A stretch of 9,794 bases of DNA, taken from positions 5,404 to 15,197 of the forward strand of contig MEXZ01000083.1 of NCBI GenBank assembly GCA_001773855.1, in the 5' to 3' direction. Made by a program: the position numbers and the translations under genes. The notes beneath the pieces were generated by a model that made no database searches, was not told the DNA's origin, and saw only the letters and a program-made list of their open reading frames with translations. This DNA comes from Candidatus Aminicenantes bacterium RBG_13_64_14. Its GTDB lineage: Bacteria > Acidobacteriota > Aminicenantia > Aminicenantales > Saccharicenantaceae. This document shows, piece after piece, positions 1 through 6,298 of the stretch. Every line of letters starts with the position of its first letter. Position 1 is the stretch's first letter.

Positions 1-492
1 CATTTTTTCGGCCGCCAGCCGGCCGGTCGGGTTGCTCGTGACGAGGAGCGTTTCGCCGGTGAGCGCCCAGGCCTTGTCCGGTGCGAAGGGCGTTGAAAAT
101 CCCCCGCAGGGCTCCCCCGCCCAGTCGAAGGCCTGGACCCTGTAGTTGAATTTATCCGCGACATAGAGCCGCCCGCCGATGACGGACACGCCGGACGGGA
201 AAGAAAGCTCGCCAGGGCCGCGGCCTTTCCGGCCGACCACCCTGAGGAATTCCCCGTCCTTCGAAAATATCTTGACCGCGCAGTCCTGAGCATCGACGAT
301 GTAGAGATGATCGGCGTCGAGGGCCAGGGCGATGGGCCGCCCGAGACAGGCCTCGTCCGTGTCGTTGGCCGGCACGGCGACCTCGACCGCCTTCCATTTC
401 CCGACGCCGGGTCTGTCCGCCGCCCGAACCGCCGTGAAAGCGGCCAGCGAGACGCCGATGACCGCCATGATCAAGTTTTTTTCTCTTCTCAT
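1..492 (-). CDS. Secreted six-bladed beta-propeller (NHL-like) protein, N-terminal 164 residues, runs off the left edge
   Basis: The minus strand reads open from an ATG at 492 to base 1, giving 164 residues without a stop. The start is MRREKNLIMA, followed by a hydrophobic stretch and a likely signal peptidase I site after VRA (about residue 24), so export is predicted. Repeating beta-propeller strand patterns follow: ALALDADHLYIVDAQD (about 55-70), then KIFSKDGEFLRVVGRKGRG (about 74-92), GPGELSFPSGVSV and LYVADKFNYRVQAFD (about 109-123). The VVGRKGRGPGEL segment is typical of six-bladed propellers of the NHL/6-bladed family. The ligand or enzymatic role cannot be told. A GGGGAGG Shine-Dalgarno at 503-509 lies 10 bases before the ATG. 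The small gene at 558-776 is just upstream on the same strand, with a strong terminator between. There is no room for a separate promoter between that terminator and the start. A shorter start at Met9 is possible but less likely. Confidence 0.85.
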   Translation of the reverse strand, partial: MRREKNLIMAVIGVSLAAFTAVRAADRPGVGKWKAVEVAVPANDTDEACLGRPIALALDADHLYIVDAQDCAVKIFSKDGEFLRVVGRKGRGPGELSFPSGVSVIGGRLYVADKFNYRVQAFDWAGEPCGGFSTPFAPDKAWALTGETLLVTSNPTGRLAAEKM

Positions 493-512
493 GCTTGTCG
501 TGCCTCCCCAAG

Positions 513-547
513 AAAAAAGTCGAGGGCCCTCGAAGACGAGGGCCCTC
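513..547 (-). terminator. Rho-independent terminator (or attenuator) between the small secreted gene and the propeller gene
   Basis: On the minus strand an 11-bp perfect stem is formed by GAGGGCCCTCG (537-547) and CGAGGGCCCTC (522-532) with a 4-base loop (533-536). A run of six T (513-518) follows three bases later. It begins 10 bases after the stop of the small gene. Each arm contains the palindrome GAGGGCCCTC, so two small separate hairpins are an alternative fold. The next gene's Shine-Dalgarno starts only a few bases after the T run, so read-through must set that gene's expression unless a promoter lies inside the small gene. Confidence 0.88.
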
Positions 548-557
548 TTCGTCTCCG

Positions 558-776
558 TCACAGGCCCAAGGCGCACTTGCCGAGCGCGATGTCGCAAACC
601 GTCAAGATGAGCATGACCTTGTACCAGGGAGCATCCAGGCTGAGGGCGTTCTCCCGGCAGTCCCGGTGGTCCCTGTAGCACTCATTGACATCGTGGGCGG
701 CGAGGGACGTGGGGAAAAAAAGGGCCGCTGAGACGAGGACGAGCCCGGCTAGGGCTAAGATTGCCAACTTTTTCAT
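558..776 (-). CDS. Small secreted protein with twin CX6C cysteine pairs, 72 residues, function unknown
   Basis: The ATG at 776 is preceded by AAAGGAG (783-789), six bases away, a very good ribosome binding site. The protein starts MKKLAILALAGLVLVSAALF, a textbook signal peptide (two Lys, then a long hydrophobic core), with likely cleavage near SLA or LAA (residues 24-27). The mature part is about 45 residues and holds exactly four cysteines, C33, C40, C61 and C68. They form two CX6C pairs joined by a 20-residue spacer containing DAPWYK. Cysteines seven residues apart face the same side of a helix, so a helical hairpin held by two disulfides is plausible (inference). I do not recognise a family. 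A near-consensus sigma-54 promoter lies just upstream and a strong terminator just downstream, which supports a real and highly controlled gene. A role in the envelope or as a secreted peptide is possible, but nothing in the sequence decides it. Confidence 0.8.
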   Translation of the reverse strand: MKKLAILALAGLVLVSAALFFPTSLAAHDVNECYRDHRDCRENALSLDAPWYKVMLILTVCDIALGKCALGL

Positions 777-801
777 CGGTATCTCCTTTCACCCTCTCCA
801 G

Positions 802-818
802 AGCAAACAGCGTGCCAG
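802..818 (-). promoter_or_regulatory. Sigma-54 (RpoN) promoter for the small secreted protein gene
   Basis: The minus strand reads CTGGCACGCTGTTTGCT, matching the RpoN consensus YTGGCACG-N4-TTGCW at every fixed base. The GG (816-815) and GC (804-803) are separated by exactly 10 bases, as required for -24/-12. The predicted transcript start is near 791, giving a leader of about 15 bases that carries the AAAGGAG ribosome binding site before the ATG at 776. A sigma-54 promoter would need an enhancer-binding ATPase; candidate dyads lie upstream at 920-933 and 942-959. Confidence 0.8.
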
Positions 819-919
819 CGGCGAGGGACTCGGAGCGCAGTCCAAACCGTTGATAAAATTCAGGATGGGACAGAACTCTGGAAGCCGCCGGAAAGGCAGG
901 TTGACATCGGAAGGGCGCG

Positions 920-933
920 CGCGCCGCGGCGCG
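920..933. repeat. 14-bp perfect GC palindrome
   Basis: CGCGCCGCGGCGCG is a perfect loop-less palindrome, embedded in an alternating GC run that starts at 915. It lies in the hutU to small-gene gap, about 135 bp upstream of the predicted sigma-54 transcript start. It could be a protein-binding dyad or simply GC-rich spacer sequence; no T run follows on either strand, so it is not a terminator. Confidence 0.4.
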
Positions 934-941
934 TCGCTCGC

Positions 942-959
942 TTTTGACGATCGGCAAAA
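942..959. promoter_or_regulatory. 18-bp near-perfect dyad, possible enhancer-binding site for the sigma-54 promoter
   Basis: TTTTGACGATCGGCAAAA is symmetric at 16 of 18 positions: TTTTG, one base, CGATCG, one base, CAAAA. Its centre is about 160 bp upstream of the predicted sigma-54 transcript start, within the usual range for enhancer-binding activators. It also lies just past the hutU stop, so its A run may instead serve the hutU terminator. Role inferred from position and symmetry only. Confidence 0.45.
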
Positions 960-990
960 ACCAGGACGGGCCCGCTGGCCGCGGCCGGTT
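956..990 (-). terminator. Possible weak terminator after hutU
   Basis: Directly after the hutU stop the minus strand has a very GC-rich stretch with GGCC repeats (GGCC-AGCG-GGCC among possible stems), followed by a T run at 956-960. The stem nearest the T run is imperfect, so this is a weak call; termination of hutU could also depend on Rho. Confidence 0.3.
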
Positions 991-2661
991 TTATTTCATC
1001 ATGGGGATCTTGATGCCGTTCTTTTTCGCGCAGGCGATGGCGTCCGGATATCCGGCGTCGGCGTGACGGACGACGCCCAAGCCCGGATCGACCGTCAGGA
1101 CGCGCTCCAGCCGGCGGCCCATCATGGGCGTGCCGTCGGCGACGATGACCATGCCGGCGTGGAGGGACAGGCCGATGCCCACGCCGCCGCCGTGGTGGAC
1201 GGACACCCAGGAGGCGCCGCTGACGGCGTTGAGGAGGGCGTTGAGGACCGGCCAGTCGGCGATGGCGTCCGAACCGTCCCGCATGTTCTCGGTCTCGCGG
1301 TTCGGCGAGGCGACCGACCCCGCGTCCAGATGGTCGCGGCCGATGACGATAGGCGCAGCCGTCTTTCCCTTCTTCACCAGGTGGTTGATGACGGCGCCGA
1401 AGCGGGCCCGCTCGCCGTAGCCGAGCCAGCAGATGCGCGACGGCAGGCCCTGGAACTTGACCTGGCTGCGAGCCTTGCTGATCCAGCGGGCCAATGCCTC
1501 GTCCTCCGGGAATTCCCTGAGGACGGCCGCGTCCGTGGCGTAGATGTCCTGCGGTTTCCCCGAGAGCGCCGCCCAGCGGAAGGGTCCCTTACCAAGACAG
1601 AAGAGGGGCCGGATATACTCCGGGACGAAGCCGGGGATGTCGAAGGCCTTTTCGACCCCCGCTTTACGGGCCTGGCCGCGGATGTTGTTGCCGTAGTCGA
1701 AGGCCTTCGCCCCTCTTCTCCGAAGCTCGAGCATGGCCTCGACGTGGGCGGCCATCGAGACGTAGGACCGCCGGATGTAGTCGGCCGGGTCCTTGACTCG
1801 GAGGGCCAGCGCGTCCTCGTAGGCGAGGCCGTGGGGCACATAGCCGTTGAGCTCGTCGTGGGCCGAGGTCTGATCGGTCAGGATGTCCGGAGTGATGCCC
1901 CTGCGGACGAACTCCGGCAGGACGTCGGCGGCGTTCGCGAGGAGTGCGATCGAAAGCGGCGCCTCCTTCTTCATGGCCGCCCGGGCCAGGCGCAGGGCCT
2001 CGTCCAGGCTGTCGGTCTTGACGTCGACGTACTTCGTGTCGAGGCGCCTTTCGATGCGGTGGGGATCGACCTCGACGACGATGGCCACGCCGTCGTTCAT
2101 GGTCACGGCCAGGGGCTGGGCCCCGCCCATCCCGCCCAGGCCGGCGGTCAGAGCAAGCCGGCCCTTGAGCGAGCCGCCGAAATGCTTCCGGGCGACCGCG
2201 GCCAGCGTCTCGTAGGTCCCCTGGAGGATACCCTGCGTCCCAATGTAGATCCAGCTCCCGGCCGTCATCTGACCGTACATGGTCAGGCCCAGCGCTTCGA
2301 GTCGGCGGAACTCGTCCCAGGTCGCCCATTGGGGCACGATCAGGGCGTTGACGATCAGGACCCGGGGCGCCTCGGGGTGGGTCCTGAAGACGGCCACGGG
2401 TTTGCCCGACTGGACGATGAGCGTCTCGTCGTTCTCCAGCTTCCTGAGGCTGGCCACGATGGCCCGGTAGGCCTCCCAGTTCCGGGCGGCCTTGCCGGTG
2501 CCCCCGTAGACGATGAGCTCTCCGGGTTTTTCGGCGACCTGCGGGTCCAAATTGTTCATGAGCATCCGCAGAGCCCCTTCCTGGGACCAGCCCTTGGTCG
2601 TCAGGCGGGAGCCCCTGGGGGCCCGGATGGAGGTGATGGGTTCGTTGTTCGTCCGCGCCAT
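991..2661 (-). CDS. hutU: Urocanate hydratase (urocanase), 556 residues
   Basis: Urocanase uses tightly bound NAD+ to add water to urocanate, giving 4-imidazolone-5-propionate, the second step of cytoplasmic histidine breakdown. The 556-residue length fits the family (about 550-560). Visible family blocks are [14 protein letters not shown] (52-65), [18 protein letters not shown] (174-191), [14 protein letters not shown] (263-276), GNNIRGQA (324-331) and the signature [15 protein letters not shown] with C411, the counterpart of the active-site Cys410 of Pseudomonas putida. Near the end are [15 protein letters not shown] and [11 protein letters not shown]. The start [11 protein letters not shown] is chosen because GAGGAG at 2669-2674 lies seven bases upstream; the open frame continues much farther upstream, but across the divergent promoter region and into the neighbouring gene. 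No hutH, hutI, hutG or hutC is in the window, so the rest of the pathway must lie elsewhere. The gene has its own likely promoter at 2694-2723. Confidence 0.97.
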   Translation of the reverse strand: MARTNNEPITSIRAPRGSRLTTKGWSQEGALRMLMNNLDPQVAEKPGELIVYGGTGKAARNWEAYRAIVASLRKLENDETLIVQSGKPVAVFRTHPEAPRVLIVNALIVPQWATWDEFRRLEALGLTMYGQMTAGSWIYIGTQGILQGTYETLAAVARKHFGGSLKGRLALTAGLGGMGGAQPLAVTMNDGVAIVVEVDPHRIERRLDTKYVDVKTDSLDEALRLARAAMKKEAPLSIALLANAADVLPEFVRRGITPDILTDQTSAHDELNGYVPHGLAYEDALALRVKDPADYIRRSYVSMAAHVEAMLELRRRGAKAFDYGNNIRGQARKAGVEKAFDIPGFVPEYIRPLFCLGKGPFRWAALSGKPQDIYATDAAVLREFPEDEALARWISKARSQVKFQGLPSRICWLGYGERARFGAVINHLVKKGKTAAPIVIGRDHLDAGSVASPNRETENMRDGSDAIADWPVLNALLNAVSGASWVSVHHGGGVGIGLSLHAGMVIVADGTPMMGRRLERVLTVDPGLGVVRHADAGYPDAIACAKKNGIKIPMMK

Positions 2662-2693
2662 TTCTCGTCTCCTCGAATATGTTCCGCCCCTGG

Positions 2694-2723
2694 AATATAC
2701 CATACCCCGGGACCGCTTTTCAA
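2694..2723 (-). promoter_or_regulatory. Sigma-70-type promoter for hutU
   Basis: On the minus strand TTGAAA (2718-2723) and TATATT (2694-2699) are separated by 18 bases, each matching the -35/-10 consensus at five of six positions. A transcript start near 2687 gives a leader of about 26 bases with the GAGGAG ribosome binding site. The -35 lies inside the dyad at 2715-2727. Confidence 0.65.
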
Positions 2724-2727
2724 AAGC
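2715..2727. promoter_or_regulatory. Dyad over the hutU -35 box, possible operator
   Basis: GCTTTTCAAAAGC is a perfect inverted repeat (6-bp arms, one central base) covering the proposed hutU -35 hexamer. A protein bound here would block the promoter. No regulator gene is in the window, so this is inference from symmetry and position. Confidence 0.4.
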
Positions 2728-2735
2728 CAGGAATC

Positions 2736-2761
2736 CCCCCCGGGAGGGCCGATCCGGGGGG
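2736..2761. repeat. Inverted repeat between the divergent hutU and cyclase promoters
   Basis: CCCCCCGG (2736-2743) and CCGGGGGG (2754-2761) form 8-bp perfect arms around a 10-base spacer. The repeat lies between the two proposed -35 boxes (2718-2723 minus and 2773-2778 plus). It may be an operator shared by both genes or a chance product of the C and G runs. Confidence 0.4.
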
Positions 2762-2772
2762 AAAAATAATGA

Positions 2773-2802
2773 TTGACGAAGGCCGGACAACTGATGTAAA
2801 TT
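2773..2802 (+). promoter_or_regulatory. Candidate sigma-70-type promoter for the diguanylate cyclase gene
   Basis: TTGACG (2773-2778) and TAAATT (2797-2802) are 18 bases apart, matching five of six and four of six consensus positions in a locally AT-rich stretch. The transcript would begin near 2809 and carry a leader of about 64 bases containing the hairpin at 2817-2836. Confidence 0.5.
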
Positions 2803-2816
2803 ATTTTCAGGAAGTG

Positions 2817-2836
2817 AAGAGCTTTTTGCTCTTTTT
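2817..2836 (+). terminator. Terminator-like hairpin in the leader of the cyclase gene (possible attenuator)
   Basis: AAGAGC (2817-2822), a TTTTT loop (2823-2827) and GCTCTT (2828-2833) form a 6-bp stem whose 3' side runs straight into further T residues (2834-2836, then GTT). It reads as an intrinsic terminator on the plus strand only. It lies after the proposed promoter and before the start codon at 2873. The upstream gene is on the other strand, so an ordinary end-of-gene terminator has no obvious purpose here. The stem is short, so termination would be partial. Confidence 0.5.
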
Positions 2837-2872
2837 GTTAGGTCCGGGCCAAGGTTTTTTACGAAGAGGGCT

Positions 2873-4894
2873 ATGATCCAAAAGCGCATCCTCGTTGTCA
2901 ACCCATCGTCTGCGGAAGCCGACCGCCTGGCCCGGCTGGCCCAAAAGTACGGCTCGGCCCTGTCTGAAACCGACCCCGAGGCGGCCATGGCCGTGTTCAC
3001 CGAGGGGGATTTCGCCGTAGCGGTTTTCGACGTCGCCTTCGCGGGGTCGACGGCCCTCCAAGCCATGATCCATCCCCCGACCGGGGTCCTCCTGACCGGC
3101 GCCGACGAGGACATCGTCTCTCGGGCCGCCGACGAATGGCCGCCGGGCGTCGACGTCGACGTCTGCCTGACCTCTCCCGGAAACCCGCGCGAGCTGGCCT
3201 TCCTCCACGCCCTCGGCCGGGCCGTCGAACACGCCCAGCTGAAGACGGAGGCAGTCGCCCTCCGCCGGTCCCTCGGCCTCCAGGATGCCAAGGTCAAGGA
3301 CGTCCTCGCCGAGATCCACGAGATAAAGGGCCTGCTCAACACGGGTTTCCTGCGCGAAGTCGAAAAGCGCATCGCCATCGAGGCCCGCTATGTCGGGTCC
3401 CAGCAGGAGCGCCAGAGGGTCGAGAGCATCCTGCGGAAGATCTACGGCGCGGACGACGTCAGCAGCCTCCTCGACATCGTGCCCGAGATCCGAGACATCG
3501 TCCAGGCGGAGAGCGTCACGGTCTACATCCTGGAGGAGAACGAGGTCATCGGCCCCTACTTGAAGCCCCTCGTCTGGGACAACGCCTTCCTGGCCCACTC
3601 CGACTTCTCCAAATACATCGCCCCGCTCGAGGCCCAGGATTTCGCCGCCTCGGTGGCCCGGTTCGGCCACGGCATCGGCGTCGCCGACCTCGCCTTCGAC
3701 AGGCGCCTGAGCAAGCGCTACACGTCCTTCCTCAAGGCCCCGTTGAAGAACCTGCTCGGCGTGCCCATCATGCACGGCCGCAAGGTCATCGGCGTCCTCG
3801 AGGTCTACAACAAAACGGCCGGGGGGAAGGCGTGCCCCGAGGGTTTCACCCGGGAAGACCAGCAGATCCTCCGCGGCCTCTCCGAGCACATGGCCATCGC
3901 CATGGCCAAGCTCAACCTCATCCAGTTCGACCCCCTGACCGGGCTCCTCAGGCCCGAGCCGTTCTTCGAAAAAGTCCTCCAGAAGGTCAACGCCCTGAGC
4001 AAGCGGCGCCGCGAAGAGGGCTCCATGGCCCTGGTCATGGGCGACGTGGACTGGTTCAAGGCCTACAACGACCGCAACGGCCACGAAGCGGGGAACAAGC
4101 TCCTCCGGGAGCTGGCCCATGTACTCAAGCTTTCGATCCGCGAGGAGGACCTGCTCTGCCGCTACGGCGGGGAGGAATTCCTCTTTTTCCTGAAAGGCGT
4201 CAATAGCGTCGACGAGGCGACCCTGCTCACCGAGCGGATCCGCAAGAACGTCGAGGACCATTATTTCGAGCTCCAGGAGTTCCAGCCGCGCAGCAACCTG
4301 ACCATGTCGTTCGGCGTAACGATCACCCCCAAAGACGACGGCGAGCAGCCTGCCCCGCTGACCAAGGCGGACCTTAAGCGCCTGGCCGGCGAGGCGGACC
4401 TGGCCATGGCCGAAGCGAAGGGAAAGCATCGGCCGGACCTGAAACCCCGCGGGCCGGCGGACGTCCCCATCGACAAGAACCGCGTCTGCAGTTTCTTCTG
4501 GGAAGAGGTCGCCGATAAAAAGAAAATGGAGCACCCGGCCGCGGCCAGCCGCCTCGCCCGGGAGAAGAGGAAATACGAACGCTACAACGTCTCGACGCCC
4601 TTCCTCTACCGGGAGAACGGCGGCTTCAAGGTCGCCAAAACCGTCAACATCGGCCTCGAAGGGGCGCGGATCGTCTCCGACACGGCCCTCCCCCCGGCCA
4701 AAACGCTCGAAACGATCCTCGTCATCGAAGACAAGGCCAACCTCATCCAGAGCGACGTCGTCTATACGGAGAAAGGCGGAGGCGATCCGGGTTTCTATTA
4801 TTCGGGCTTGAAGTTCAAGGACCTGACCTACAAAGAGATCAAGGGGATCGAGAGCTATCTATTCCATTTCAGGAGAAGGGACGTCCTCCCCTGA
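2873..4894 (+). CDS. Diguanylate cyclase: pseudoreceiver-GAF-GGDEF-PilZ, 673 residues
   Basis: Predicted to join two GTP into cyclic di-GMP. Residues 1-125 resemble a response-regulator receiver: ILVVN (6-10) stands where the acidic pair is expected, and D53 sits at the phospho-acceptor position. The conserved lysine is not evident, so phosphorylation is doubtful. A helical linker (125-190) precedes a GAF-like sensor (about 190-347, with [21 protein letters not shown]). The GGDEF domain (about 350-525) has DPLTGL, the metal and substrate block [11 protein letters not shown] (D391), RYGGEEF (430-436) and the inhibitory I-site REED (423-426). It therefore looks catalytically intact and open to product inhibition. 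The C-terminus (about 562-665) is PilZ-like, with RKYER (566-570) and NIGLEG (592-597), where Gly replaces the usual Ser. No membrane segment is seen. The ATG at 2873 follows AAGAGG at a short distance. The gene converges on the coiled-coil gene with 28 bp between. Confidence 0.93.
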   Translation: MIQKRILVVNPSSAEADRLARLAQKYGSALSETDPEAAMAVFTEGDFAVAVFDVAFAGSTALQAMIHPPTGVLLTGADEDIVSRAADEWPPGVDVDVCLTSPGNPRELAFLHALGRAVEHAQLKTEAVALRRSLGLQDAKVKDVLAEIHEIKGLLNTGFLREVEKRIAIEARYVGSQQERQRVESILRKIYGADDVSSLLDIVPEIRDIVQAESVTVYILEENEVIGPYLKPLVWDNAFLAHSDFSKYIAPLEAQDFAASVARFGHGIGVADLAFDRRLSKRYTSFLKAPLKNLLGVPIMHGRKVIGVLEVYNKTAGGKACPEGFTREDQQILRGLSEHMAIAMAKLNLIQFDPLTGLLRPEPFFEKVLQKVNALSKRRREEGSMALVMGDVDWFKAYNDRNGHEAGNKLLRELAHVLKLSIREEDLLCRYGGEEFLFFLKGVNSVDEATLLTERIRKNVEDHYFELQEFQPRSNLTMSFGVTITPKDDGEQPAPLTKADLKRLAGEADLAMAEAKGKHRPDLKPRGPADVPIDKNRVCSFFWEEVADKKKMEHPAAASRLAREKRKYERYNVSTPFLYRENGGFKVAKTVNIGLEGARIVSDTALPPAKTLETILVIEDKANLIQSDVVYTEKGGGDPGFYYSGLKFKDLTYKEIKGIESYLFHFRRRDVLP

Positions 4895-4901
4895 CCCTCC
4901 G

Positions 4902-4920
4902 TCCGGCCTCCCCGGCCGGA
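4902..4920. terminator. Hairpin between convergent genes, possible bidirectional terminator
   Basis: TCCGGCC (4902-4908), loop TCCCC and GGCCGGA (4914-4920) make a 7-bp GC-rich stem that fills most of the 28-bp gap between the two converging stop codons. There is no T run on either side, so it is not a classical intrinsic terminator; it may slow polymerase or protect the 3' ends of both transcripts. Confidence 0.45.
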
Positions 4921-4922
4921 TC

Positions 4923-6188
4923 CTATTCGGTTTCGATCTCCCGCTTCAGCGACAGGAGATAGGCGAGGCGCGGTTCGACCTTGGCCTGGAAAGCCTTCTT
5001 GATCTCCGACATCGCCGCGGAGAAGGAAGCGAACTCTTCGAGGTTGCTCCAATTCTCCATGCTCAGCCGTTCGAGCAGCCGCCGCAGGATCTGAGAATTG
5101 AGGATCTCCTGGGTGTAGCGCGGCAGGGACCAGGAGCTCTTTTCGCACATTTTGATGACCCGCAGGAAAAGCGCCCGCAGGCCCTCCTGCCAGTTTATGA
5201 GCTCCTGCTTGATGAAGAACTGGTCCTTGGGCGATTCCGTCTGGCCGAGCTTCAGCGACAGCCGCTGGGCTTCTTCCAGGGTCCTGTCCACGGCGGCCAG
5301 GATCTTTTCCGGGTCGGCGATGATGACCTTGTCTTTTTGGAAGTAGTGGATCTCGCCGCTACCGTTGGCGGGTTCCGTCCGGCGGCAGTTTTCAAGGAAG
5401 GCGATCAGGTCCTCCTCCGAATCCATTTCGCAGGCGTCCGGGACGGGCTCGGGCGCCGGTTCGAGGGCCGTTTCGACGGGCGGCGCCTCTTCGGCCGGGG
5501 TTTCGGGGCTATCCGGGGCAACCGGCCCGGAGATGAGGTCCTGGAGCTTGGGGATCTCCACGCCGGCCGAATCCGCGGCGGCGTCCATAACGGCCAGATC
5601 TTCCCGGCGGGCCGCTTCGCCGCCCATGCGGCCCAGGTTCGCGGCCGCCGATTCGATGGCCAGGAGGTCCTTGATCTTGCGGAGCTTCTCCAGCTCTTCG
5701 TCGAGATCAAGGCCGAGGGGCTTGGGTTCCTCCTCCATGACCTCGGCGACGATGCCGAAACGTTCCTTCAGATCGTTCTTGAGGAAGGCCGCCCGTTCCG
5801 ACGTTTTCGTCCGCAGGCCCTCGAGCCGCTCCTGGATCTCGTTGACCCGCTTGATCTCCTCGACCGTGGACTTGGCCAGGCTCTCGATCTCCGCTTGGAA
5901 CTTAAGGACTTTCTGGAAGCGGTCGCGGGCTTCGTTGAGAAGGCCGGCCCTCTGTTCCTCGAAATCGTGGACCATGACCCGGTAGTCGGTCAGGGCCGTT
6001 TTTTCTTTGTCGAACTCCAGTTCGATCTCCTCCTTGCGCCGGCGGGCGGCTTCTTTTTCGCGGTTGATGCGCTCGACGAGCTCGGAGTCGACGTCGCGGA
6101 ATTTCTTCTGGAGGATGCGCTCCAACTGGTCTTCGACTTCCTGGATGACCTGCGAGGAATCCCTGAAAATATTCGGGTCGTGTTCCAT
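4923..6188 (-). CDS. Cytoplasmic coiled-coil protein of unknown function, 421 residues
   Basis: I do not recognise a family. The ATG at 6188 follows AAGGAG (6194-6199) five bases away and a good promoter, so the gene is well supported. There is no signal peptide or membrane segment. Residues about 12-145 are charged and heptad-like (for example VIQEVEDQLERILQKKF and EKEAARRRKEEIELEFDKEK), a long coiled coil. Residues about 150-185 form another acidic helical stretch. A Pro/Glu-rich linker follows (about 221-251, with EPAPEPVP). Then comes a more mixed part with YFQKDKVIIADPEKIL (282-297) and a mainly helical C-terminal region (about 292-420) carrying several Trp (W333, W353, W380). The layout of coiled coil, flexible linker and helical domain suggests a scaffold or adaptor. 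It is convergent with the diguanylate cyclase and divergent from the HD-GYP phosphodiesterase, so a link to c-di-GMP signalling is inferred from place only. Confidence 0.85.
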   Translation of the reverse strand: MEHDPNIFRDSSQVIQEVEDQLERILQKKFRDVDSELVERINREKEAARRRKEEIELEFDKEKTALTDYRVMVHDFEEQRAGLLNEARDRFQKVLKFQAEIESLAKSTVEEIKRVNEIQERLEGLRTKTSERAAFLKNDLKERFGIVAEVMEEEPKPLGLDLDEELEKLRKIKDLLAIESAAANLGRMGGEAARREDLAVMDAAADSAGVEIPKLQDLISGPVAPDSPETPAEEAPPVETALEPAPEPVPDACEMDSEEDLIAFLENCRRTEPANGSGEIHYFQKDKVIIADPEKILAAVDRTLEEAQRLSLKLGQTESPKDQFFIKQELINWQEGLRALFLRVIKMCEKSSWSLPRYTQEILNSQILRRLLERLSMENWSNLEEFASFSAAMSEIKKAFQAKVEPRLAYLLSLKREIETE

Positions 6189-6210
6189 GGCCGCTCCTTA
6201 ACCTTAGCGT

Positions 6211-6221
6211 GCATATTATGC
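6211..6221. promoter_or_regulatory. Dyad covering the -10 box of the coiled-coil gene
   Basis: GCATATTATGC is an inverted repeat with 5-bp arms around one central base, spanning the minus-strand -10 hexamer at 6215-6220. On the plus strand it contains TATTAT, which resembles a -10 box, but no matching -35 lies at the right distance. It may be an operator or chance. Confidence 0.3.
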
Positions 6222-6244
6222 TTATTCGGACGCTTCCATGTCAA
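6215..6244 (-). promoter_or_regulatory. Strong sigma-70-type promoter for the coiled-coil gene
   Basis: On the minus strand a perfect TTGACA (6239-6244) is followed after 18 bases by CATAAT (6215-6220), five of six matches to the -10 consensus. A transcript start near 6208 leaves a leader of about 20 bases with AAGGAG before the ATG at 6188. This is the best sigma-70-type match in the window. Confidence 0.75.
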
Positions 6245-6262
6245 GAAGGAAGAAGGGGAAAC

Positions 6263-6291
6263 TTGAATCGAAAAGAAGAAAAGGGTATAAA
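6263..6291 (+). promoter_or_regulatory. Candidate promoter for the HD-GYP gene, implying a nearly leaderless transcript
   Basis: TTGAAT (6263-6268) and TATAAA (6286-6291) are exactly 17 bases apart. The start of transcription would fall at about 6297-6299, on or next to the ATG at 6299. The same TTG could instead be a start codon, since AAGGGG (6253-6258) lies four bases before it. In that case the promoter must lie farther upstream and this match is chance. Confidence 0.4.
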
Positions 6292-6298
6292 AATCGGG

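Noticed and set aside
152..511. Minus-strand open frame of 119 codons overlapping the propeller gene
   Set aside because: Its translation is Arg/Gly/His-rich without structure, while another minus frame from 492 gives a signal peptide and beta-propeller repeats.
901..933. TTGACA at 901 as a plus-strand -35 box
   Set aside because: The bases 16-19 downstream are pure GC (GCGCGCCGCGG) with no possible -10 box, and no plus-strand gene follows.
685..2769. Long plus-strand open frame of 694 codons opposite hutU
   Set aside because: It is the antisense shadow of hutU. Its translation is rich in Asp, Gly, Arg and Val with no recognisable domain, whereas the minus frame is a complete urocanase. Such open antisense frames are expected in GC-rich codon use.
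2803..2872. c-di-GMP riboswitch in the leader of the cyclase gene
   Set aside because: The leader is too short (about 64 bases) and the conserved GEMM-type blocks are not present; only a simple 6-bp hairpin is seen.
2662..3378. Upstream extension of the hutU frame that would add 239 residues
   Set aside because: The added part runs across the divergent promoters and through the cyclase gene, has Ser/Arg-rich shadow composition, and the start at 2661 has an excellent ribosome binding site and the family-typical N-terminus.
2807..4534. Minus-strand open frame of 575 codons opposite the diguanylate cyclase
   Set aside because: The plus frame carries GAF, GGDEF and PilZ motifs; the opposite frame shows only low-complexity Asp/Glu/Gly/Leu-rich sequence from GC-rich third positions.
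5337..6266. Plus-strand open frame of 309 codons opposite the coiled-coil gene
   Set aside because: It is the mirror of a Glu/Lys/Leu-rich coiled coil (hence its Leu/Phe/Asp-rich sequence) and would read across the promoter of that gene.
6209..6298. GTG at 6209 as the start of the HD-GYP protein
   Set aside because: It would place coding sequence across the divergent promoter, has no ribosome binding site, and adds residues unlike any receiver N-terminus.
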